NCBI GenBank assembly: GCA_036274635.1
Contig: DASUFI010000211.1
Coordinates: forward strand, 1-7,738
DNA from: DASUFI01 sp036274635
Lineage (GTDB): Bacteria; Planctomycetota; B15-G4
Length of the DNA stretch: 7,738 nucleotides
Reading direction: 5' to 3'
Below the pieces are notes generated by a model. The model had not been told where the DNA came from, did not search any database, and saw only the letters and a program-made list of their open reading frames with translations. The position numbers and the translations under genes are program-made. Numbering within the stretch: the first letter of the stretch is position 1; each line of letters begins with the position of its first letter. This document shows positions 1-5,593 of this stretch, one piece after another.

Positions 1-53
1 AGGTCGTGCAGCGCGTGCTGGCCACGCGGACCGCTCCCGCCGGCAGCCGATGA
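1..53 (+). CDS. 3' end of an unidentified upstream gene (partial)
   Basis: An open frame enters from the left edge and ends at TGA 51-53. Its last 16 readable residues are VVQRVLATRTAPAGSR. The stop overlaps the ATG of the next gene as ATGA (50-53), an arrangement typical of translationally coupled genes, and this is the main reason to believe the frame is real. Too little is visible to name a product. The alternative is that this is chance open sequence upstream of the methyltransferase gene. Confidence 0.4.
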   Translation, partial: VVQRVLATRTAPAGSR

Positions 54-901
54 CGGGCGAGCTCGTCGCCGACCCGGCCGATCCGCGCCTGCGCCCCTTC
101 CGCGACCTGCAGGCCGCCGTGCGCCGCCGCCGCGCCGCGGACCTGGGCCGCGTGCCGCGCGCCGCGGGACCCGACGAGCTGCTGGTGGTCGAGGGCGCGA
201 TCCCCGTGGGCCGCATGCTCGCGGCCGGGTGGGAAGCGCGCAGCGTGCTGCTCACCGCCAGCCACCGCGACGCGCTGCAGCCGCTGCTGGCGGCCGCGCA
301 GTCCCGCGGCGCGCTCGTGCTGGTGGGCACGCGCGAGCTGCTGGCGCAGGTGACCGGCCTGTCGAGCGACCGCGGCTGCTTCGCGACGGTGACGCGGCCG
401 CGCTGGCCACCGCGCACCGAGCCCGCCCGCCTCGCGGCGCTGGTCGAGCGCGGCCGCAGCCTCGTCGTGCTGGCCGAGCGCGTGACCGACCCCGCCAACC
501 TCGGCGCGCTCATCCGCAATGCGCGCGCCTTCGGCTGCGACCAGGCGCTGTGCGACCCGCGGGGCGCCGACCCGCTGGACCCGCGCGCCGTGCGCGCCTC
601 GGCCGGCCAGGTCTTCGAGCTGCCGCTCGTCGTGCCGGACGGCTTGCTGGTCGGCGCGCTCGCGCTGCGCGAGACGCTGGGCGCGCGGCTCGTGGCGGCG
701 ACTACCGACCGCGACGCCGTGCCCATCGAGCGCTTCCGCCGCCCACCCCATCTGCTGCTCGCGGTGGGCACGGAGGGCGAGGGCCTCTCGCCCGAGCTGC
801 TGGCGGCGGCGGACGAGCGCGTGACGGTGCCGCTGGCCGCGGGCGTGGACTCGCTCAACGTGGCCGCGGCGACGGCGGTGCTGCTGCACGCGCTGAGCTG
901 A
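50..901 (+). CDS. SpoU/TrmH-family RNA 2'-O-ribose methyltransferase
   Basis: This 283-residue protein is predicted to transfer a methyl group from S-adenosylmethionine to a ribose 2'-OH in tRNA or rRNA. All three SPOUT motifs are visible. Motif 1 is at about residues 144-160 (DPANLGALIRNARAF, with N150, G152 and R156). Motif 2 is at 236-248 (LAVGTEGEGLS, with E242). Motif 3 is at 258-275 (VPLAAGVDSLNVAAA, with S268 and N270), where the trefoil knot binds the cofactor. Residues 1 to about 115 look like the usual N-terminal substrate-binding domain (LLVVEG near 44-49). Length is normal for the RlmB/TsnR-like branch. ATG 50 was chosen because it overlaps the upstream stop as ATGA, suggesting coupling. 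The family is sure, but the exact RNA target cannot be read from the sequence, so no symbol is given. Nothing links it functionally to the acylation genes downstream. Confidence 0.93.
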   Translation: MTGELVADPADPRLRPFRDLQAAVRRRRAADLGRVPRAAGPDELLVVEGAIPVGRMLAAGWEARSVLLTASHRDALQPLLAAAQSRGALVLVGTRELLAQVTGLSSDRGCFATVTRPRWPPRTEPARLAALVERGRSLVVLAERVTDPANLGALIRNARAFGCDQALCDPRGADPLDPRAVRASAGQVFELPLVVPDGLLVGALALRETLGARLVAATTDRDAVPIERFRRPPHLLLAVGTEGEGLSPELLAAADERVTVPLAAGVDSLNVAAATAVLLHALS

Positions 902-913
902 CGACGTCAGCGC
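890..913. terminator. Hairpin over two converging stop codons
   Basis: The 5-nt gap between the methyltransferase gene and the converging SGNH gene lies inside a perfect inverted repeat. GCGCTGA (890-896) pairs with TCAGCGC (907-913), and a nested alternative GCTGAC (897-902) pairs with GTCAGC (906-911). Both stop codons fall within it. It could act as a terminator on both strands, but there is no T-run on either side, so an intrinsic terminator of the classical kind is not supported. Confidence 0.3.
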
Positions 914-2073
914 TTCTGCGCCGTCGGCCTGGTCGACAGGCCGAACAGCTGCTGCTGCACGAGGCAGGCCATGACGACCTCGGCGTGGCGGCGTTCGCCC
1001 CGGTCGGTGAAGTGCATCCAGTCCTTGTACAGCTCCGGCTGGTCCTGCAGCCGCTCGGCGGCGGGCACGATCGGCACGTCGAGCTGGACCGCCAGCGCGC
1101 GCAGCGTGTCGTTGGCGGCCTTCATCGCCGGACCGAGGTCGTCGGACGTCTCGCCCTCCGAGTTGCGCACCGCGAAGGTGCTCAGCACGGGGACGATGTC
1201 GTGCGCGCGCGCCACCGCCACGATGTTCGTCAGGTTGCGCGCCAGCGTGGCCAGGCCTGCCTCGTTGATCCACTGGCTGGACGGGACCAGCCTGTCGCGG
1301 AAGTCGTCGACGAAGACCCAGGCCGACAGGGTCCCGAACTGCTCCTCCGGGTCGGTGCCGCGGGCGAGGTGGGCGTAGGTCCGCACGTGCGACAGCAGGA
1401 AGTGCTCGAAGGGCGTCACCTTGACGATGGGCGGGGAGCGCCGGATGTTCGAGTAGTCGGACACGAAGTCGCTCGACTGGGTCAGCAGCAGGTCGTTCAC
1501 GGCCTCGTAGTCGAGGATCGCGTCGGGCTGCAGGTCCAGCAGGCGCAGCTCGAGGTTGATCAGCGAGTCGGCCGAGTTCCAGTTGCCCACGCCGGCGTTG
1601 AGGACCTCGAAGGTGCGTCCTTCGACCACCCGGCCGTCGGTCACGGCCTCGTCGAGCAGTCGCTGGAGCTGCCCGGGATAGGTCGCCGCGTCGCCGCTGG
1701 CGCTCCTGCCGAACGTCGTCGAGCCACCCAGGCACACGATCCGGAACACGCCCGGGGCCTTCACCCGATCGACTTCCGGACCGCGCATGCCCAGGGCATT
1801 GATGTGGACCTGGTTGCCGACCGCCGCGTCGTAGCCGGGCCGCAGCATGAAGCCGAGCGAGGGATGTGGCATGAACATGCCGGATGAGAAGTCCCGCGGC
1901 AGGAAGAAGGAGGCGTCTCGCCCCGCGCGCCAGTCCGCGATGCGGAAGCCGACCTCGGTGGCGAGCAGCGTGACCAGCGCCAGCGCCGCGAGCAGCGAGA
2001 GCAGGCGCCGGGGGCGACGACGACGCGGGTTCGGTGTCGAGCTCGTCAAGCGACTCCACGACTCCGGCGACAC
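907..2073 (-). CDS. Membrane-anchored SGNH/GDSL hydrolase-like protein
   Basis: This 388-residue protein has one N-terminal membrane helix (about residues 23-40, after an Arg-rich stretch at 17-23), so the catalytic domain should lie outside the cytoplasm. The SGNH blocks are present: block I CLGGSTTFG with nucleophile S118, block II NAGVGNW (G161), block III EAVNDLL (N193), and block V DWMH (D351, H354). An INALGMRGPE segment before block I is common in anchored SGNH proteins of this type. Family members cleave or transfer ester-linked acyl groups, often on glycans. GTG 2073 is preferred because a -10-like hexamer sits 17 nt upstream; TTG 2049, behind a GGAG, is the alternative and would shorten the tail before the helix. 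The frame stays open far upstream to 3291, but that part lies antisense to the next gene and is rejected. The gene diverges from the plus-strand SGNH genes. Substrate unknown. Confidence 0.87.
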   Translation of the reverse strand: MSPESWSRLTSSTPNPRRRRPRRLLSLLAALALVTLLATEVGFRIADWRAGRDASFFLPRDFSSGMFMPHPSLGFMLRPGYDAAVGNQVHINALGMRGPEVDRVKAPGVFRIVCLGGSTTFGRSASGDAATYPGQLQRLLDEAVTDGRVVEGRTFEVLNAGVGNWNSADSLINLELRLLDLQPDAILDYEAVNDLLLTQSSDFVSDYSNIRRSPPIVKVTPFEHFLLSHVRTYAHLARGTDPEEQFGTLSAWVFVDDFRDRLVPSSQWINEAGLATLARNLTNIVAVARAHDIVPVLSTFAVRNSEGETSDDLGPAMKAANDTLRALAVQLDVPIVPAAERLQDQPELYKDWMHFTDRGERRHAEVVMACLVQQQLFGLSTRPTAQKR

Positions 2074-2089
2074 GGGACGCGGGCACCCT

Positions 2090-2095
2090 ATCGTA
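2090..2095 (-). promoter_or_regulatory. Candidate -10 element for the minus-strand SGNH gene
   Basis: Read on the minus strand the hexamer is TACGAT, 4 of 6 with TATAAT including the key first TA and final T. It ends 16 nt before the proposed GTG start at 2073, implying a leader of only about 10 nt. No convincing -35 box was seen. Confidence 0.35.
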
Positions 2096-2148
2096 CAGCC
2101 TGCCGAGCGGCGCGCCTCGCCCTGACCGTCGTCCCTCACGCCGGCGGT

Positions 2149-2154
2149 TATGCT
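2149..2154 (+). promoter_or_regulatory. Candidate -10 element for the plus-strand SGNH series
   Basis: TATGCT keeps the conserved TA....T positions of a -10 box and lies in the 159-bp divergent spacer between the two SGNH genes. It would give a leader of about 70 nt before ATG 2233. No clear -35 box is visible, and no strong ribosome binding site precedes the ATG. Confidence 0.3.
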
Positions 2155-2232
2155 GGCCTGCTTGTCGACCGCATCGCTCCTCCTCCACGACCGCTGCACG
2201 CTCGCGACGGGGACCGAGCCGGGTCGGGCGCG

Positions 2233-3378
2233 ATGAAGCGCGCGCTGAAGATCACCTCGCTCGTCGCGGGCGCGCTGCTGCTGCTGCTGCTCGCCGCCGA
2301 GCTCCTGGCCAGCTTCACGCCTTCGGGCAACGCGGCGCCGTACGTCGAGGACCCCGTGATGCTGTGCGTGCGCAAGCCCGACACCGAGGGCTACAGCTGG
2401 GGCAATGGGCGCTGGATCGCGTGCCACATCAACAAGCAGGGGCTGCGCGGCGAGGACCTGCCCGTTCCGCGTGACCCCGCCGAGAGCTGGGTGCTGTGCG
2501 TGGGCGACTCGTTCACCTTCGGCGGCGGCGTCGAGACCGCGGAGGCCTGGCCGCAGCAGATGCAGGGCCTGCTCGGCGCGCCGGAGCAATCCGGCGTGCG
2601 CGTGCTGAACGGAGGCGCCAATGGCTGGTCCACGCACTGGCAGCGCGTCTGGCTCGAGCAGCGGGCGCTGGACGAGTTCGATCCCGACGTCGTCGTGCTG
2701 GGCTGGAACTGGAACGACCTGAACGGGGCGGAGGGCGGGCCCGACGACGCGCTGAAGGGCTTCATCCATGCCGAAGGGACCTGGCTGCAGCCCTTCGCGC
2801 AGTTCGAGCTCCTGCGCGAGTCGCACCTGTTCCGCTGGTTCTTCTCGCGCCGCATATCGTCCGGCGACGAGCGGCCCACGGACGCGCAGCTCCGCAAGCG
2901 CCTGCAGAACTACAAGGCCACGATGGACAGGATCGCCGTCGAGCCCGAGACCAAGCTGCTGCCGGTGCGCGCGAGGCTCTTCGGCGACGGCCCGACGGAC
3001 GAGGAGTTCTGGAGGTCGACGGACACGCAGGCGTGGAAGGCCGCGCGGGAGGAGCTGGGGCGCATGCGCGATCTGTGCGCGGCGCGCGGCGCGGTCTTCG
3101 TGGTCGCGATGCTCCCCGAGCCGTCCTGGTTCGGCACCGGCACCTATCCCGGCGTCGCTCGGCTCGGCTCGATGCTGGATGCGCTCGGCGTCCCCTGGGT
3201 GGACCTCATGCCCGCGTTCATGGGGCACGGGCCCGACGGCTCGCCGCAGGGCCGCGATCCGGATCTCTGGCTGCGCTACGACCCGGTGCACCCCACTCCC
3301 GAAGGCCAGGCGCTGTTCGCGGAGGCCGTCGCGCGACTGCTGCGCGAGAAGGACCTGCTCGCGCCCCGCTCTCGCTGA
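2233..3378 (+). CDS. Membrane-anchored SGNH/GDSL hydrolase-like protein
   Basis: This 381-residue protein starts MKRALKITSL and has a Leu-rich membrane helix at about residues 7-27, so it is predicted to be anchored with its catalytic domain outside. All SGNH blocks are clear: block I CVGDSFTFGGG with S93, block II NGGANGWS (G127/G128), block III GWNWNDLN with N161, and block V DPVHPTPEG with D350 and H353. An INKQGLRGED segment before block I mirrors the minus-strand neighbour. It is the most canonical of the three SGNH proteins here. In Dlt-type systems a single-span SGNH protein (DltD) is the final transferase that moves the acyl group to the polymer, and this protein is a good candidate for that role (inference). 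Esterase activity on an acylated glycan is the alternative. It is followed by a second SGNH gene on the same strand after 77 nt. Confidence 0.9.
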   Translation: MKRALKITSLVAGALLLLLLAAELLASFTPSGNAAPYVEDPVMLCVRKPDTEGYSWGNGRWIACHINKQGLRGEDLPVPRDPAESWVLCVGDSFTFGGGVETAEAWPQQMQGLLGAPEQSGVRVLNGGANGWSTHWQRVWLEQRALDEFDPDVVVLGWNWNDLNGAEGGPDDALKGFIHAEGTWLQPFAQFELLRESHLFRWFFSRRISSGDERPTDAQLRKRLQNYKATMDRIAVEPETKLLPVRARLFGDGPTDEEFWRSTDTQAWKAAREELGRMRDLCAARGAVFVVAMLPEPSWFGTGTYPGVARLGSMLDALGVPWVDLMPAFMGHGPDGSPQGRDPDLWLRYDPVHPTPEGQALFAEAVARLLREKDLLAPRSR

Positions 3379-3395
3379 CGGCCGCCGCTGGCCGC

Positions 3396-3414
3396 GCGGC
3401 GCCCGCGGCGCCGC
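3396..3414. terminator. Short perfect GC hairpin between two SGNH genes
   Basis: GCGGCGCC, a CGC loop and GGCGCCGC form an 8-bp stem 18 nt after the stop of the upstream gene and before the promoter-like hexamer of the next. There is no T-run, and such stems arise easily in sequence this GC-rich. It may be a weak terminator or attenuator, or nothing. Confidence 0.25.
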
Positions 3415-3436
3415 CGTCAGGCCGCCGCTCGCGTGC

Positions 3437-3442
3437 TAAGCT
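3437..3442 (+). promoter_or_regulatory. Candidate extended -10 element, near-leaderless start
   Basis: TGC directly followed by TAAGCT makes an extended -10 (TGn + TAnnnT). It ends 13 nt before ATG 3456, so the leader would be only about 6-8 nt, too short for a normal Shine-Dalgarno site. This suggests the third SGNH gene and the microprotein gene have their own promoter. No good -35 box was seen, which an extended -10 can tolerate. Confidence 0.4.
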
Positions 3443-3455
3443 GCGTCACCTGACC

Positions 3456-5171
3456 ATGCGCGTCTCGAGGCTTCTCCGCTCTGTCGCCGTGTGCGCGCTG
3501 GTCGTGGTGACTTTCGAGCTCGCGGCGCGTCACTTCGGGTGGCTGGATCCGACCGAGCAGGACGATCCCTACATGGGATTCCCGGGCACGAGTCCGCTGT
3601 ATCGCGTGGAGCGCGCGGCGGACGGCAGCGAGGTCTTCAGCCGCTCGCCCAACAAGGTCAACTACCGCGCCGCGAGCTTTCCGGTGGAGAAGCCGCCGCG
3701 CGAGTTCCGCGTCTTCTGCGTGGGCGGCTCGTCGGTGCGCTCGGATGCCTTCCTGGCCCCGGACGCCTCGTTTCCGCACCTGCTCGAGATCTACCTGAGC
3801 GGCCTGCTGGCCGACAGGGTTCCGCGCGTGATGAACTCGGGCGGCGGCGGCACGGGCAGCATCCAGAACCTCGAGGTCGTGCGCGAGGTGCTGGACGACC
3901 AGCCGGACCTGCTCGTGATCTATCCCGAGGGGGGCGAGAAGAACTTCGTGCCGCCGCTGCCACAGGGGATCATGGCCCGCGCCGACGATGACAGCCCGCT
4001 GCGGGTGTTCGCACGCCGCTACCTCGCGCGATTGCGGGTGTACGACGCGGTGCGTCTCGCCTACCAGGAGCTGCTGCCGCGTCCGCGCAAGGGCACCCTG
4101 TCGGCTTCGGCCTTCTCCGCGCTGGCGCTCGCGGCCGTGGCGCAGCCCTTCTCGCCCACGACCTTCACGCGGCTGTTCGAGCTCAAGCAGGACCGCGCGC
4201 CGGCCCTCATGCCGCATCCGATTCCGGCGGAGGAAGTCGAGCACGCCCACGAGCGCTTCGAGCGCAACCTCGCCGTGATGGCCGAGCTCGCGCGGGAGGC
4301 GGGCGTGCCGATCCTGTTCGTGCAGCCCCTGCGCAACACCAAGTCCTCGTTCTACCTCCGCTTCCACATCGATCCGTCGGAGATCCGCGGCGGCGACGTG
4401 GACGGCTGGCGCGCGGCCTACGAGGCGGGCCTCGCCGACAAGCGCGCGGGGAGATGGGGCCGGGCCGCGGCCGAGCTGAGGGGCGTGCGCGCCTTCTACG
4501 TCGAGGACCGCGACGAGATCCTGGCCTTCGACATCGCCGAGTGCCTCGAGCACCTGGGCCGCTTCGACGAGGCGCAGGCCGAGTACGCCAAGCCCTACCT
4601 CGAGCACCCGATGCACGAGCTGATCTCGCAGGCCGGCGCCGAGCAGGGCGTGCCGATCGTGGATCCCTTCCCCGCCCTGGTCGAGATCGCCGATCACGGC
4701 ATCCCCGGCTACGACCTCTTCACCGACGCGTTCCACCCGATGCCCGCCACGAGCCGCATCATCGCGCTGGCGATCGTGGACGAGGTGCGCCGGCTCGGCC
4801 TCGGAGGTCGGCAGCGCCCGGAATCCGATGCCGCCTTCGAGGTGGCCGAGAGGCAGGTTCAGGACATCATCCAGCGCAGCCCGACGCCCAAGGCCAACCT
4901 GATGCTGCGCGCGATCCTCGCCGGCGACTACGACCAGGCCGTGCGCGTCGGCCGCAGCATTCCCGAGGACGTCCTGCTGGAGGCCTCGCTGACCGAGAGC
5001 CTCTACCTGGGGTGGGCCCTCTCGAAGTCCCCCGACTTGACCGCCGCGCGCGCCTTCTTCGCGAGGCTGCGTGCGAAGCAGTGGAAGCCGTGGCTCGTCC
5101 CGCCCAAGCTCGACACCGATGAGGACATGGTCCGCAACGCCTTCGCCGGCGACAGCTTCGCCTGGTTCTGA
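3456..5171 (+). CDS. Anchored SGNH hydrolase-like protein with TPR-like helices
   Basis: This 571-residue protein has an N-terminal helix (about residues 7-24) followed by an SGNH core. Block I is FCVGGSS (nucleophile S92), block II NSGGGGTGS, and block V TDAFHP (D424, H427). Block III is unusual: the expected Gly-x-Asn-Asp/Glu after the strand at 152-156 is replaced by YPEGGEKNF, so N163 is displaced by a residue or two. Helical TPR-like pairs lie between blocks III and V (about 318-385, e.g. LGRFDEAQAEYAKPYLEHP) and again at the C-terminus (about 478-545, e.g. GDYDQAVRVGRS), so it may bind a partner or a polymer. ATG 3456 was chosen because the helix follows at once and a promoter-like hexamer is just upstream; the frame is open further up only as an overlap of the previous gene. 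Only 3 nt separate it from the microprotein gene, so the two are very likely co-translated. Family sure; acyl transferase versus esterase not decided. Confidence 0.88.
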   Translation: MRVSRLLRSVAVCALVVVTFELAARHFGWLDPTEQDDPYMGFPGTSPLYRVERAADGSEVFSRSPNKVNYRAASFPVEKPPREFRVFCVGGSSVRSDAFLAPDASFPHLLEIYLSGLLADRVPRVMNSGGGGTGSIQNLEVVREVLDDQPDLLVIYPEGGEKNFVPPLPQGIMARADDDSPLRVFARRYLARLRVYDAVRLAYQELLPRPRKGTLSASAFSALALAAVAQPFSPTTFTRLFELKQDRAPALMPHPIPAEEVEHAHERFERNLAVMAELAREAGVPILFVQPLRNTKSSFYLRFHIDPSEIRGGDVDGWRAAYEAGLADKRAGRWGRAAAELRGVRAFYVEDRDEILAFDIAECLEHLGRFDEAQAEYAKPYLEHPMHELISQAGAEQGVPIVDPFPALVEIADHGIPGYDLFTDAFHPMPATSRIIALAIVDEVRRLGLGGRQRPESDAAFEVAERQVQDIIQRSPTPKANLMLRAILAGDYDQAVRVGRSIPEDVLLEASLTESLYLGWALSKSPDLTAARAFFARLRAKQWKPWLVPPKLDTDEDMVRNAFAGDSFAWF

Positions 5172-5174
5172 ACG

Positions 5175-5369
5175 ATGACCGACGCCCAGCCATCACCGTC
5201 GCCTCCTCCCACGCCCCCCGGCGCGGCACCCCGGCCGAAGCGCCGCTGGCTGCGCGGCCTGCTGCGCGAGGTGCTGCTGCCCACGGCGGTGCTGGTCGGA
5301 CTGCTCGCGATCGCCGTCGCCCTCATCGAGGGCCCGCCGCTGCAGCAGTTCCTGTACGCGATCTTCTAG
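5175..5369 (+). CDS. DltX-like single-span microprotein with C-terminal FxYxxF motif
   Basis: This 64-residue protein has a Pro-rich N-terminus (residues 5-21), a basic patch (R20 to R31), one hydrophobic helix (about 33-51) and a short tail ending exactly in F59-L60-Y61-A62-I63-F64. The positive-inside rule puts the N-terminus in the cytoplasm and the tail outside. DltX of Gram-positive Dlt systems has the same plan: a small single-span protein whose C-terminal F-x-Y-x-x-F hexapeptide carries the acyl group on its Tyr between the MBOAT DltB and the SGNH protein DltD. This protein sits 3 nt after an SGNH gene and faces an MBOAT gene that lacks such a tail, which supports Y61 as an acyl shuttle. 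No Shine-Dalgarno site precedes the ATG, so translation is probably coupled to the gene before it. The match rests on motif, topology and context, not on overall similarity. Confidence 0.8.
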   Translation: MTDAQPSPSPPPTPPGAAPRPKRRWLRGLLREVLLPTAVLVGLLAIAVALIEGPPLQQFLYAIF

Positions 5370-5446
5370 AGCCCGTCCGAGAAAGGCTTCGAGTGCGAAA
5401 GGAGCGGAATTCGCGTCGGATCGAGGCGGGACCCAGCGCAGGGAAC

Positions 5447-5469
5447 TGCGGCGGGCGCAGCCCGCCGCA
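5447..5469. repeat. Perfect 10-bp hairpin inside the palindromic element
   Basis: TGCGGCGGGC and GCCCGCCGCA pair fully around a GCA loop. It is the strongest local stem in the gap between the converging genes and could stop RNA polymerase from either side, though no T-run follows. Confidence 0.6.
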
Positions 5470-5479
5470 AGCCCGTCGA

Positions 5480-5502
5480 GGGCGCTCCCGAATGGAGCGC
5501 CC
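5480..5502. repeat. Perfect 9-bp hairpin inside the palindromic element
   Basis: GGGCGCTCC and GGAGCGCCC pair fully around the loop CGAAT. It follows the 10-bp stem after 10 nt, giving a row of independent stems within the outer inverted repeat. Confidence 0.6.
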
Positions 5503-5593
5503 GTCGCGGGGCGGCGATTCGCCGCAGGGCCGGCAACCAAGAGCCGGCGCGAAGGACGCGCCTTTCGCGCCGAATGACTTCTCGGAAGGGCTC

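Larger units (their letters stand above)
5369..5593. mobile_element. 225-bp palindromic multi-hairpin element, MITE-like
   Basis: This non-coding stretch separates the converging microprotein and MBOAT genes. Its ends are inverted: GAGCCC at 5369-5374 and GGGCTC at 5588-5593. The repeat extends inward as imperfect arms of about 50 nt (5370-5419 against 5544-5592; I count 38 paired positions with one gap). Between the arms lie four more stems: 10 bp (5447-5469), 9 bp (5480-5502), 6 bp (5511-5525) and 6 bp (5529-5548). CTA occurs directly on both sides (5366-5368 and 5594-5596), as expected of a target duplication. There is no transposase frame, so it would be a non-autonomous element or a REP-like dispersed repeat. 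It may also end transcription from both sides. Whether other copies exist cannot be seen here. Confidence 0.65.

Noticed and set aside
229..1887. Long plus-strand frame of 552 residues
   Set aside because: It overlaps the methyltransferase gene in another frame and then runs antisense to the SGNH gene. Composition is low-complexity Arg/Ala/Gly with no motif.
2074..2232. Possible small gene or riboswitch in the divergent spacer
   Set aside because: No supported frame, no known riboswitch fold and no strong stem were seen. Only the two promoter-like hexamers stand out.
2275..2289. Run of five CTG triplets
   Set aside because: It encodes the Leu run of a membrane helix in the SGNH protein. Preferred-codon repetition explains it without a repeat element.
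2074..3291. Upstream extension of the minus-strand SGNH frame, giving a 794-residue protein
   Set aside because: This part lies entirely antisense to the divergent SGNH gene and its spacer, has no recognisable domain, and is Arg/Ala/Gly-rich as GC-rich shadow frames are. The membrane helix and SGNH core begin only after 2073.
3417..4736. Minus-strand frame of 439 residues
   Set aside because: It is antisense to the TPR-containing SGNH gene, His/Arg/Leu-rich, with no domain. It is a shadow of high-GC third codon positions.
5369..5593. CRISPR array or tRNA-like RNA gene in the structured spacer
   Set aside because: The stems are all different and not regularly spaced repeats, and no tRNA-type arm set or acceptor end could be assigned.
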